From NCBI GenBank assembly GCA_016210055.1, contig JACQUZ010000126.1:1-33585 (forward strand): DNA of 33,585 nt, in the 5' to 3' direction. Made by a program: the position numbers and the translations under genes. The notes beneath the pieces are model-generated. The model saw nothing but the letters and a program-made list of their open reading frames with translations. It ran no database searches and was not told where the DNA came from. This stretch comes from Deltaproteobacteria bacterium. GTDB taxonomy: Bacteria; Myxococcota_A; Polyangia; Haliangiales; SHYZ01. This document shows positions 23,250 through 31,203 of the stretch, piece after piece; the stretch's first letter is position 1; each line of letters begins with the position of its first letter.

Positions 23250-24520
23250 TGGGTCAGGTGGAACCCCTTGGGTACCACGACGAGGTCGTCCGCCTCGATC
23301 ACGGTCAGGCCGCGGCTAGCGTCTTTCTCATGGTTGTAGCCGATTTCCATTCCTTCTGGGATGACCACGTCCTTGTCTACGATTGTTCGCCGAAGGCGAG
23401 CCTTCCTCCCCACCTGTACGTTCTCGAACAGAATGGACGACTTGACGTCGGAAAAGCTATGAATGCGGACATTTTGAGATAGTACGCTGCGGTCGATTCG
23501 TCCACCGCTGATGATGCAACCCTCGCAGACGAGACTATCCGTGGCGAGCCCGATCCGATCGTTTTCGACGTCGGCAAAGACGAACTTGGCGGGCGGAAAT
23601 GTCCTCGCCCAGGTTCGGATGGGCCAGCGCGGGTTGTACAGGTCGAGCACCGGGTGTACCTGCGCCAAGTCCATGTTGGCGGCGTAATAGGATGCGACCG
23701 TCCCCACGTCCCGCCAGTAGCCCCGCTCGCGCTCGCTGGCCCCTGGGATCTCGTTCTTGGTGAAGTCGTACACCGCCACCGACACGCGTCCAGCGAGGGC
23801 AGGGAGGATATTGCGGCCGAAGTCGTGCTGTGAATCGGACTGGGCGCTTGCGTCCCTCTTGAGCTCCTCGATCAGGGCCTCGGTATTCCAGATGTAATTC
23901 CCCATCGACGCCCACGACCTGCCGGGCTTTCCCGGGATTTCGGGAGGGAGCTCGGGTTTCTCGACGAATGCCGTCATCCGATTCGCTTCGTCCACCCCGA
24001 GCACTCCGAAGGCACGTGCCTCGGAGGAGGGGACGGGCACTGCCGCGACCGTCATGGCAGCGCCCGACTCCAAGTGGTAGTCGAGCATCTGCCTCACATC
24101 CATCTTATAGATGTGGTCCGAGGAAAACACGCACACCGCGTCGGGGTCTTCGTCGGTGACCACGTTGAGGGCCTGGTACAGCGCATCTGCGGACCCTCGG
24201 AACCACGTGGGGCCGGTGCGCTGCTGCGCTGGAACTGACTCGACGTAGTAATCGAGCATTTGGGGCAAGCGCCAGCCGCGGGCCAGGTGCGTGTTGAGGG
24301 AGTCCGACTTGTACTGCGTGAGCACCTTGATCTTCATGAGTCCGCTGTTCACCAGGTTGGACAGCACGAAGTCGATGAGCCGGTATCGTCCTCCGATGGG
24401 CACCGCAGGCTTGGCGCGCTCGCGAGTGAGCGGCATGAGGCGTTTCCCCTCGCCGCCCGCCAAGACAATCGACAAGACGCGAGGAGGAGGACCACGTCGA
24501 GGCAGCGAGTAGGGGGTCAT
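23246..24520 (-). CDS. glgC: Glucose-1-phosphate adenylyltransferase
   Basis: 424 aa from ATG 24520, 13 bases after the upstream kinase stop; an upstream in-frame start would overlap that gene. It makes ADP-glucose from glucose-1-phosphate and ATP, the committed step of glycogen synthesis. Seen: nucleotide-binding loop LAGGEGKRLMPLT near the start, ERAKPAVPIGGRYRLIDF, WFRGSADALYQAL, FSSDHIYKMD, substrate Lys in AFVEKP, and a C-terminal hexapeptide left-handed beta-helix (from about 330). The 4-bp overlap with the GH57 gene defines a glycogen-type pair. The loop GGEGKR is a slight variation of the common GGRGSR. Confidence 0.95.
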   Translation of the reverse strand: MTPYSLPRRGPPPRVLSIVLAGGEGKRLMPLTRERAKPAVPIGGRYRLIDFVLSNLVNSGLMKIKVLTQYKSDSLNTHLARGWRLPQMLDYYVESVPAQQRTGPTWFRGSADALYQALNVVTDEDPDAVCVFSSDHIYKMDVRQMLDYHLESGAAMTVAAVPVPSSEARAFGVLGVDEANRMTAFVEKPELPPEIPGKPGRSWASMGNYIWNTEALIEELKRDASAQSDSQHDFGRNILPALAGRVSVAVYDFTKNEIPGASERERGYWRDVGTVASYYAANMDLAQVHPVLDLYNPRWPIRTWARTFPPAKFVFADVENDRIGLATDSLVCEGCIISGGRIDRSVLSQNVRIHSFSDVKSSILFENVQVGRKARLRRTIVDKDVVIPEGMEIGYNHEKDASRGLTVIEADDLVVVPKGFHLTQ

Positions 24521-24533
24521 TTCGTCGTTTCGC

Positions 24534-25979
24534 TCAGGGGTTGTTTCCTTGGGTCTCGGCGCCGGCAGGACGCGCACCTGGGAGCCGATCCCGGAAATAG
24601 ACGACGCCGCCGACCGCCAGGGCGAGCACCAACACCACGATGATCACGAGCGCCGCTTTGCCCCGCCGCTTGCCCCTTGCGAGGAGCTGGCGCGTGATGG
24701 TGCGGTCGGGCTCGAGGATTTGCTGGAGCGAGTCGAGCGCGCTCGCGGCCTGCTGGCTCACCTTTGGAAGTGCCGGCGGCGTTCGACGGCGTGCTTCCTT
24801 CGGCTCGTCTTGGGTCTCATGGGTCGCTCTCGACGCACCATTGAGGAGCGCAGCGTCGCCCTCCGTGCTCAGGTCATCAACCCACGCCCTCGTGTCGATG
24901 AACGCGCCCGGATCCAAGGCGTCTCCGCCCGTGGTGCTGGCCGGCGTGTTGTCCTGCTGCTTGCCGGCCATGTCCTCGAGGGAGGTGAACTTGGCGATCT
25001 CCTCCTGGATGAGCACGTCGATTAGGTGGCTAACATTTCCAGCCGTCTTGGCCTTTGCACGTTCCTTCTCGGCGACCGTATCTTGCACGAGATGCGCGAT
25101 GTCCCGGCTGGTGACCTTGAGGCCGCGGGAAAAAAGATACTGGGCGATAGCATCCTGGAGGTCGGCGGCCTGCGCGTAGCGATCCTTCGGGTCCCGCGCG
25201 AGCGCCTTGCGGACGACCTGCTCGAGCTCGGGCTCGACCTCGGGGTTGAGGGCAATAACCGATGGGACCTTGGCTTGCCTGACGAGCTCGACGGTTCCGT
25301 AGTCGCTGTCGCCGTAGAACAGGCGACGCCCGGTCAGCATTTCCCAAAGGAGGATGCCGACGGCGAAGATGTCTGCCCGGTGATCGACTTCCAGCCCGCT
25401 CGCGGCTTCTGGGGAGAGATACGAGAACTTCCCTTTGACTACCCCCGGGTCAGTCAGCTCGATCTGCGAGGTGGCCTTGGCGAGCCCAAAATCGACCAGC
25501 TTCACCTCGCCCATCTTGGAGATGAGGATGTTGGGCGGCGATATGTCTCGGTGCACGATTCCGAGCGGCTTTCCGCTCATCGGATCCTGGGCTTCGTGGG
25601 CGCACGCGAGCCCCTTGCATACCTAGAGCATGAGGTAGAGGGCGTGGGATATCTTGATTCGCCGCCCTTGCTTCTTGTGGTGCTCGATAATCGCCTTGAG
25701 ATTTGCGCCGTCGACGTACTCCATGACGATGAAGTACGCCGTGTCCGCGCCCATCCCGATGTCGAAGACGTGCACGATATTGGCATGCTGGAGGTGGAGG
25801 GACAGCCGCGCCTCGTCCAAGAACATGGCCACGAATTTCTTGTTCTTGGTGAGGTTGGGGAGGATCCGCTTGATGGCGACGGATTTCCTAAATCCCTGAA
25901 TCGACTCGGCGACACCGCGGAAGACCTCGGCCATTCCTCCTTGATCCACGCGCTCGGTAATCGTGTAGCGGTCGCCCAT
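24534..25979 (-). pseudogene. Ser/Thr protein kinase interrupted by one in-frame TAG
   Basis: Read through, this is a 481-codon protein. Codons 1-118 (25979-25626) form the N-lobe: QGGMAEVF loop, Lys37 in VAIK and Glu56 in LDEA. Codon 119 is TAG (25625-25623). Fourteen sense codons (VCKGLACAHEAQDP) continue the alphaE helix to Met134, and the C-lobe follows without frame change: HRD with catalytic Asp145 (HRDISPPN), DFG Asp163, SPEAASG. A long linker and a membrane helix (AALVIIVVLVLALAVGGVVYF) sit near the end. Related kinases have a sense codon, often Glu or Ala, at that place. The rest shows no decay, so it is a recent nonsense mutation, a sequencing error, or a split kinase re-initiating at 25580 (cagga lies just upstream). 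The G-loop's first Gly is Asp here. It lies between dksA and glgC on the same strand. Confidence 0.85.
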
Positions 25980-26023
25980 CCAGTCGTTCCCATGGTGGCG
26001 GTCAAGTCTCCCGCCGCAGCGGT

Positions 26024-26053
26024 ACTATATCAGATGGATTCCCAGCGAGGCAA
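26024..26053 (-). promoter_or_regulatory. Sigma70-type promoter of the Ser/Thr kinase gene
   Basis: On the minus strand TTGCCT (26053-26048) and TATAGT (26029-26024) are 18 bp apart. The predicted start is about 40 bases upstream of the kinase ATG at 25979. This suggests the kinase is transcribed apart from dksA. Confidence 0.5.
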
Positions 26054-26096
26054 AGACAGGGGGGAGGAATCGGGGACGGACAGGCGCAGCGCGGCG

Positions 26097-26549
26097 CTAC
26101 TCGCCCTCGGGATGCGACGAATCGTCGGTGGCTCCAGCGCCGGCGTCGGACATGGAATCACTCGCTCGGCCACCATGAAACGTCAACGCCTTCGCTTGCT
26201 CTTCCTTTTCGCGCTCTTCCTTGCAATCGATGCAGAGCGTGGTCACCGGGCGCGCGACGAGCCGCCGGTAGCCTATCGACTCCCCGCACTCCTCGCATTC
26301 GTTGATGAGGCCGGCGTCCAGTCTCTCGAGCGCGCCGTTGATTTTTCCCAGGAGCCACTTCTCTCGATCCCGCAGGCGCAGCTCCGTAGAGAAAAGCTCC
26401 TCTTCCATGGACTCGTCGATCGAGTCGCGACCGATGTTCCGCTCGCGATTCATGCTGAAGGAGAGGCCTTCCTGGGCGTTCCTAAGGAGGCGCTGCTTTT
26501 CCTGCGTGAGCACCTCTCTCAACTTGCTTCGTTCCAGCTCGCTTAACAT
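26097..26549 (-). CDS. dksA: DksA/TraR-family RNA polymerase-binding regulator
   Basis: 150 aa from the ATG; a GTG directly before it (26552) is an alternative giving one more residue. DksA binds the RNA polymerase secondary channel and works with ppGpp. Aligned to E. coli DksA, a long coiled coil precedes a C4 zinc finger with Cys85, Cys88, Cys106 and Cys109 (CEECGESIGYRRLVARP, then CIDC). The coiled-coil tip reads DSIDES where E. coli has DPVDRA: both acidic tip residues are kept and the Ala is Ser. The C-terminal 30 residues are acidic and variable. It follows clpX and has its own strong promoter at 26564-26591. Confidence 0.9.
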   Translation of the reverse strand: MLSELERSKLREVLTQEKQRLLRNAQEGLSFSMNRERNIGRDSIDESMEEELFSTELRLRDREKWLLGKINGALERLDAGLINECEECGESIGYRRLVARPVTTLCIDCKEEREKEEQAKALTFHGGRASDSMSDAGAGATDDSSHPEGE

Positions 26550-26563
26550 CACGTGTAAGAAAG

Positions 26564-26591
26564 TCTATAGACACGCCAAGGTCGGTGTCAA
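26564..26591 (-). promoter_or_regulatory. Strong sigma70-type promoter of dksA, near-leaderless
   Basis: On the minus strand, a perfect TTGACA (26591-26586) is separated by 16 bp from TATAGA (26569-26564). The expected transcription start is about 7 bases further on, near 26557, which leaves only about 5-8 bases before the GTG/ATG pair at 26552/26549 and no Shine-Dalgarno. The -10 box lies in the 10-bp palindrome gtctatagac. The promoter sits in the 62-bp gap after clpX. Confidence 0.7.
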
Positions 26592-26614
26592 ACCAAAGAT
26601 CGTGCGAGAAACAG

Positions 26615-27820
26615 TTAAGACGCCTTCTTCTCGCGGACGAGTATCGGCCTTCCTCGCTGGATAACGACATCACGGTTCACGACGCACTCGCGAACGCCGG
26701 TGAGGGAGGGAATCTCATACATGACGTCGAGCATGACCTCCTCGAGGATGGCGCGGAGCCCGCGCGCGCCAGACTTGCGGTGGTGGGCCTCCTCGGCAAC
26801 CGCATAGAGCGCGTCCTCCGTGAAGCGAAGCTTGACCCCCTCCATCTCGAACAGGCGCTCGTACTGCCTGGAGAGCGCGTTCTTGGGCTTCCAGAGGACT
26901 TCCGTGAGTGCGTCGACGCTGAGCTCGTCGGCGGACACGATGATGGGAAGCCGCCCCATGAACTCCGGGATCATCCCGTACTTGATCAAGTCCTCGGTCC
27001 GCGCTTGGGCGCGCAGGGCGTCACGATTGTCCTCGGTCGTCCCAATGGCCGCACCAAACCCGAGGCCGCGCTCGCCGATCCGGCGACGGACCACGTCCTC
27101 GATCCCGTTGAACGCGCCCGTGCAGATGAAGAGGATGTCGGTGGTATCGATCTGGATGAGCTCCTGCTGCGGGCGGTTGCGCGCGCCGTCGGGCGTGATG
27201 GTGGATGTCTTCCCTTCGAGGATCTTGAGGAGCGCCTGCTGCACCCCTTCACCCGACACGTCGCGAGTCGGGGAGGGGACACCCCCCTTGCGAGCGATCT
27301 TGTCGATCTCGTCGATGCACACGATACCGCGGGCGGCCCGTTCGACATCTCCGCCGGCGTTCCTGTACAGGGCCTTGATGACGCTCTCCACGTCCTCGCC
27401 GACATACCCTGCCTCGGTGAGCGTGGTGGCGTCTGCGATGGCGAAGGGTACGTCCAGCTTCCGCGCCAGCGTCTGGGCAAGAAGGGTTTTCCCGCAGCCC
27501 GTGGGTCCGATCAGGAGGATGTTCCCCTTCTGTACTTCGACCTCCGCGGGCTTGCCCCTCATGCCGATTCGCTTGTAGTGGTTGTACACGGCGACGGCGA
27601 GCGCCTTCTTGGCGGCGTCTTGCCCAACCACGTAGCGATCGAGCTCCGCGACTATTTCCTTGGGCGATGGATACTTCGGGCGCTCCGCCGCTTCTTCCTT
27701 GGTGAGGATGTCGTTGCAAAGCCCGACGCACTCGTCGCAAATAAAGACGCGCGGACCAGAAATGAGCTTGCGGACCTCGCGCCGTCTCTTGCCGCAGAAG
27801 GAGCAGTGAAAGTCATCCAT
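26615..27820 (-). CDS. clpX: ATP-dependent Clp protease ATP-binding subunit ClpX
   Basis: 401 aa from ATG 27820, preceded by GGAAGACGA; a longer in-frame start adds 18 unrelated residues. ClpX unfolds substrates for ClpP. Seen: N-terminal C4 zinc finger (C6, C9, C28, C31), Walker A GPTGCGKT (105-112), pore-1 loop GYVG (138-141), Walker B VCIDE (167-171), the ClpP-docking loop LGF (253-255), and sensor regions to the end. The position of the RKH pore loop reads RNR (214-216: GARNRPQQ where E. coli has GGRKHPQQ). No clpP or tig gene lies next to it within the window, unlike the common tig-clpP-clpX order. Confidence 0.96.
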   Translation of the reverse strand: MDDFHCSFCGKRRREVRKLISGPRVFICDECVGLCNDILTKEEAAERPKYPSPKEIVAELDRYVVGQDAAKKALAVAVYNHYKRIGMRGKPAEVEVQKGNILLIGPTGCGKTLLAQTLARKLDVPFAIADATTLTEAGYVGEDVESVIKALYRNAGGDVERAARGIVCIDEIDKIARKGGVPSPTRDVSGEGVQQALLKILEGKTSTITPDGARNRPQQELIQIDTTDILFICTGAFNGIEDVVRRRIGERGLGFGAAIGTTEDNRDALRAQARTEDLIKYGMIPEFMGRLPIIVSADELSVDALTEVLWKPKNALSRQYERLFEMEGVKLRFTEDALYAVAEEAHHRKSGARGLRAILEEVMLDVMYEIPSLTGVRECVVNRDVVIQRGRPILVREKKAS

Positions 27821-27962
27821 TCGTCTTCCATTGTTGCACAAGGGCCGTGGTACGCAAGACCCCGCTCCATGCATGTTCGGCCGCTTCCCAGGACGCTTTA
27901 GCTCTCTCGAGCTCTCTCGCGGCTAACGCACCGCGTCGCTCCGTGCTAAGTTTGTCCGCAGA

Positions 27963-28667
27963 ATGCGGGTAGTCGTGCTTTGTCCAGAACCTGAACTGGC
28001 CGAACGAGATCCCGAGTCGATGGTGTCCATCTTGCGGGATCTCGGCTGCAACGTCCGCGCGGGACGATTTGACTGCGGAGATCTCGACGAAGAAGACTTG
28101 GCCCGGCGGCCCGCGACCTTGGTCGTTGTCGACGCTGGAGACGAGGTCGAACGAGGACATCGCTGCCTTCGGCGGCTCGACACCTTTGCCCCGTTGACCG
28201 ACGTCCCTTCCCTCCTGGCGGTCACTCTCCCGAGGCTCCCCTCGCTGGACTTCTCGGCAGGTGCTTCGGATTTCATCCTAAAACCTCTGGTTCCAGCCGA
28301 GCTCTATGCCCGGCTGCGCCAGCTCGACTGGAAGAACGCGACTTTCGGGACCGAGGAGGTCATCAAGGTAGACGACTTGGTCATCGACGCTGCGGGCTAC
28401 GAAGCACGCCTGCGCGGGCGCAAGCTGGAGCTCACCCACCAGGAGTTCGAGCTTCTCCGGTTTTTCGCGCAAAACCGAGGCAAGGCCTACACCCGCGAGC
28501 AGCTGCTCAAGAAAGTCTGGGGTTATCAATACTATGGGGGGTCACGGACCGTGGACATCCACGTCCGCCGCTTGCGGGCCAAGCTCGGGCCAGTCGTGGG
28601 CGGCCTGATCGAAACCGTGCGCAATGTGGGCTACAAGATGCGCAGCGGCGACTCGGTCGAGGGCTAA
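27963..28667 (+). CDS. OmpR-family DNA-binding regulator with atypical receiver
   Basis: 234 aa. The first ~115 residues have the receiver fold with Asp57 (LVVVDAGDE), Thr88 and Lys107 (FILKP) in place, but the usual acidic pair at the end of strand 1 is replaced by CPEPE, so phosphorylation is doubtful. Residues about 125-230 are a full winged-helix domain of the OmpR/PhoB type: LTHQEFELLRFFAQNRGKAYTREQLL, the recognition helix SRTVDIHVRRLRAKL, and the wing ETVRNVGYKM. No partner kinase lies beside it. It is divergent from clpX (142-bp gap), so it could regulate itself or clpX. Its TAA stop is provided by the left arm of the inverted-repeat element that follows. Confidence 0.88.
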   Translation: MRVVVLCPEPELAERDPESMVSILRDLGCNVRAGRFDCGDLDEEDLARRPATLVVVDAGDEVERGHRCLRRLDTFAPLTDVPSLLAVTLPRLPSLDFSAGASDFILKPLVPAELYARLRQLDWKNATFGTEEVIKVDDLVIDAAGYEARLRGRKLELTHQEFELLRFFAQNRGKAYTREQLLKKVWGYQYYGGSRTVDIHVRRLRAKLGPVVGGLIETVRNVGYKMRSGDSVEG

Positions 28668-28810
28668 ACAGCCTCACAAGGGTTGGGAGACACAAGCGAG
28701 ACAAGGAGGAGCCGAGGAGCCCGCGGAGCGTACTTACGTACGTGAGCAGGCACCGCAGGCGACGACGCCGTATCGCGCCGTGGCTCACAAGCCAGGTGAG
28801 GCTGTTTAGC
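28663..28810. repeat. 148-bp structured element with perfect 15-bp terminal inverted repeats
   Basis: gctaaacagcctcac (28663-28677) is exactly complementary to gtgaggctgtttagc (28796-28810). The 118-bp interior holds a cgtac-ttac-gtacg hairpin near 28728-28741, a tggct-caca-agcca hairpin near 28781-28794, and repeated ggag/gcgg purine-rich segments. The element fills nearly all the gap between the convergent OmpR-type regulator and mgtE, and contains the regulator's TAA stop. I see no U-tract and no protein of its own. Candidates: a MITE-like or REP-like repeat, a bidirectional terminator, or a structured RNA. The motif family feels familiar from intergenic repeats of delta-class bacteria, but I cannot name it. 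Confidence 0.75.
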
Positions 28811-28819
28811 TGCCACCTC

Positions 28820-30181
28820 TCAAAACAGCAGCACCCTCGCGATCTCGAAATACACCATTAACCCCAGCACGTCGACGAACGAGGCGACAAAAGGCGTCGA
28901 TGACACGGCCGGATCCACTCCCACCCGCCGCAGAAGGAGGGGGAATCCAGCGCCAAACACCGCGCCAAGAACCACCACGGTGACGATGGACAGGGAGATC
29001 GTCCATGCCATGGCCATGGTCCGAGTAGCCTCCCACAGGAACACCCGCCCCATCCCGAACACGCTCAGCGTGATCCCCAGCGCCAAGCCAATGCCGAGCT
29101 CCCTCCCGATCACCCGGGCGAAGTCACGGGGCCGCACTTCGCCCACGGCGAGCGCGCGAATCATGATCGACGCCGACTGTGAGCCCGCATTCCCTCCGGA
29201 AGAAATGATGAGCGGCACGAACCACACGAGGGAGGCGAACTGCTCGAACGTGGCCGTGTAGTGGTGCATGGCGCTCCCCGTGGCGAGCTCGCCCAAGAAG
29301 AGGACGACGAGCCAAGAGGAGCGCTTGCGCACGAATTCCCAAAAACCCGTCTGAAAATACGCGTGCTCCAGGGGCTCGACGGCGCCCAGTCTTTGCACGT
29401 CCTCGGTGGCCTCTTCTTCAAGGACATCGACCACGTCGTCGACGGTGACGATGCCGACGATCCGCCGCGACCTATCGATGACCGGCAACGCCAAGAAGTC
29501 GTACTTGGCAATGACCCGGGCCACCTCCTCTTGATCGGCCTCCACATCGACGGCGATCACGTTCGGCTCCATGACGTCGGCGATGGTCTTGTCCGCAGGG
29601 GCAAGGACGAGCTGGCGCAGCGATACGGTGCCCAGGAGCGTGCCGTGCGGATCGACGGCGTAGGCGTCGTAGATGGTCTCCATCTCCTCGGCGCTCTTGC
29701 GGACGTTCTCGATGGCGTGCGCCACGGTGATGTCCGCTGGGAGGGCCACGAAGTTCGTGGTCATGAGGGCGCCGGCAGTCCCCTCGGGGTGTGCGAGGAG
29801 CTGGCGGACGTCCCGCGACTCGGCATGCTCCATGCGGCCGAGCAGCGCTGCGCGCATTTCCTCGGCGAGCTCGCCAAACAGGTCGGCTCGCTCGTCCGGT
29901 GCCATCCCCTCCGCAATACTCACGGCCGTTGCCAAGTCCTGGTTGCAAAGCTGCGCGAACAGCTCGACTCGCTTGTCGCGCTCGAGCGCCTCGATGAGCC
30001 GAGAGGACTGCTCGACGGGCAAGGCAAGGAGAAGGCGGAGCGCCAGGTCGGGCTCGAGCTTGGCGGCGAGGTCCGCCAGGTCCGCGCTGTGCAGCTCTTC
30101 CGTCATCTCCACAACAGAGCTGGGATCGCTCCGCAGGGCCTCAGACACGTCGGGGAGAATCAGGCGGGTCACGCTCTCCAT
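28820..30181 (-). CDS. mgtE: Magnesium transporter MgtE
   Basis: 453 aa, the usual length. The N-terminal superhelical MgtE_N domain (about 15-130) precedes two CBS domains (about 135-260, MTTNFVALPADITVAHAI and MEPNVIAVDVEADQEEVARVI with GIVTVDDVVDVLEEEA). A plug helix leads to five membrane helices (from about 285). The pore signature SSGGNAGSQSA is present in TM2. MgtE is a Mg2+-gated Mg2+ channel in the inner membrane. The ATG at 30181 is preceded by an AAGGA Shine-Dalgarno. It is divergent from corA, 49 bp away, and convergent with the OmpR-type regulator. Confidence 0.96.
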   Translation of the reverse strand: MESVTRLILPDVSEALRSDPSSVVEMTEELHSADLADLAAKLEPDLALRLLLALPVEQSSRLIEALERDKRVELFAQLCNQDLATAVSIAEGMAPDERADLFGELAEEMRAALLGRMEHAESRDVRQLLAHPEGTAGALMTTNFVALPADITVAHAIENVRKSAEEMETIYDAYAVDPHGTLLGTVSLRQLVLAPADKTIADVMEPNVIAVDVEADQEEVARVIAKYDFLALPVIDRSRRIVGIVTVDDVVDVLEEEATEDVQRLGAVEPLEHAYFQTGFWEFVRKRSSWLVVLFLGELATGSAMHHYTATFEQFASLVWFVPLIISSGGNAGSQSASIMIRALAVGEVRPRDFARVIGRELGIGLALGITLSVFGMGRVFLWEATRTMAMAWTISLSIVTVVVLGAVFGAGFPLLLRRVGVDPAVSSTPFVASFVDVLGLMVYFEIARVLLF

Positions 30182-30230
30182 GCGCTCGAATCCTTACGTG
30201 GCACTATACCGCGGCTGCTATCATCTTCAC
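30182..30230. promoter_or_regulatory. Divergent mgtE-corA control region (49 bp)
   Basis: The gap holds ACTATA on the plus strand (30203-30208), which is TATAGT for mgtE on the minus strand, and TATCAT (30219-30224) in the corA direction, seven bases before the corA GTG. No clear -35 pair is present. mgtE has an AAGGA ribosome site while corA has none, so corA may be translated from a leaderless mRNA. The promoters overlap, so the two magnesium genes could be regulated together. Confidence 0.45.
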
Positions 30231-31193
30231 GTGTTTCGTGTCCTCGACGTAGCGGCAAGCGGATCCGCGATTCTCACGGAGGATGCGGGCAAGGTGGCCC
30301 CACCGCCCGAGGAGACCATCCGGTGGATCGATCTCGACCAGCAGGATGAGGCCCAGCTCGCCCTGCTTCGTGACCGCTTTGGTTTTCACCCGCTGGCGAT
30401 CGAGGACTGCGCCCACTTTGATCAGCGGCCGAAGCTCGAAGAGTACGGCGAGTACCTGTTCCTGGTCATTCATGGGTTCACGAGGAACGGCAAGACTGCG
30501 ACCCAGCTCAAGCCCATCGAGGTGCACGCGTTCATGGGTCCTCGATTCCTCGTGACCGTGCACGAAAGCCCCTGCGAGGCGCTCGATGCGGCTTGGAAAC
30601 GGGTGGCACGCGACCCAGCGCTGGCGCGCAAGGGCACCGATTTCCTGTACTACATCCTCGCCGACGCCATCGTCGATGCCAATTTCCCTATCTTGGACGA
30701 CATCAATGACCTCCTGGAGGACATCGAGGACGCGGTCCTCGGGCGTGCGGAAAGGCGAGAGCTGCCCGAGTTGTTTGAAATCAAGCGCACTCTTTCCACC
30801 ATGCGCCGCTTCCTCTCGCCCCAGAGGGAGGTGTTCGCGATGCTCGCGAAGCGGGGCGATCCACGGGTCAGTGAGCGCACGGCGCTGTATTTCCGCGATG
30901 TCTACGACCATCTGGTCAGGATTTCCGAGTCCATCGACGCCGGGCGGGAGATCCTGGGAAACGCGCTCGACGCGTACCTCACCATGGTGTCCAACCGCAC
31001 CAACGAGGTGATGAAACGCCTGGCCATCATGAGCGCGATTTTCCTCCCCCTTACCTTTGTTACGGGCTTCTTCGGCCAAAACTTCACGCACCTTCCGTTT
31101 GACTCGGACCTTCTCATGTGGACGGCGATCTTCTTGTGCTTGCTCGTGCCCGGGGCGATGCTTTTTTGGTTTCAGAAGAGTGAGTGGCTGTAG
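30231..31193 (+). CDS. corA: CorA-family divalent cation transporter with GQN signature
   Basis: 320 aa from GTG 30231, close to the usual CorA length; an open frame continues 186 codons upstream inside mgtE antisense and is not real. The N-terminal funnel domain (WIDLDQQDEAQLALL, HPLAIEDCAHFDQRPKLEEYGEYLFLV) is typical, a long stalk helix follows, and two C-terminal membrane helices end with the basic tail FQKSEWL. The selectivity-loop motif GMN is GQN here (282-284, in GFFGQNF). I believe this is a recognised CorA subgroup, but the change affects the residue lining the pore mouth, so the transported ion may differ. It pairs with mgtE. Confidence 0.9.
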   Translation: MFRVLDVAASGSAILTEDAGKVAPPPEETIRWIDLDQQDEAQLALLRDRFGFHPLAIEDCAHFDQRPKLEEYGEYLFLVIHGFTRNGKTATQLKPIEVHAFMGPRFLVTVHESPCEALDAAWKRVARDPALARKGTDFLYYILADAIVDANFPILDDINDLLEDIEDAVLGRAERRELPELFEIKRTLSTMRRFLSPQREVFAMLAKRGDPRVSERTALYFRDVYDHLVRISESIDAGREILGNALDAYLTMVSNRTNEVMKRLAIMSAIFLPLTFVTGFFGQNFTHLPFDSDLLMWTAIFLCLLVPGAMLFWFQKSEWL

Positions 31194-31203
31194 GGCCACT
31201 TGC

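Noticed and set aside
25623..25625. TAG read as pyrrolysine
   Set aside because: No pyl genes are visible and the site is a generic helix position of a kinase, so a mutation, error or split gene is a simpler explanation.
25026..26546. Open frame of about 500 codons on the plus strand over the kinase and dksA
   Set aside because: It is antisense to two well-supported genes and has no family resemblance; GC-rich codon bias on the minus strand creates it.
26585..27901. Open frame of about 440 codons on the plus strand over clpX
   Set aside because: It mirrors clpX, whose zinc finger and AAA+ motifs are unambiguous.
27901..27920. 10-bp direct repeat (gctctctcg motif) upstream of clpX and the OmpR-type regulator
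   Set aside because: Two short imperfect copies are too little to propose an operator, although the position between divergent genes is suggestive.
29673..30230. 186-codon N-terminal extension of corA
   Set aside because: It lies antisense within mgtE and has no CorA similarity; the GTG at 30231 gives the normal family length.
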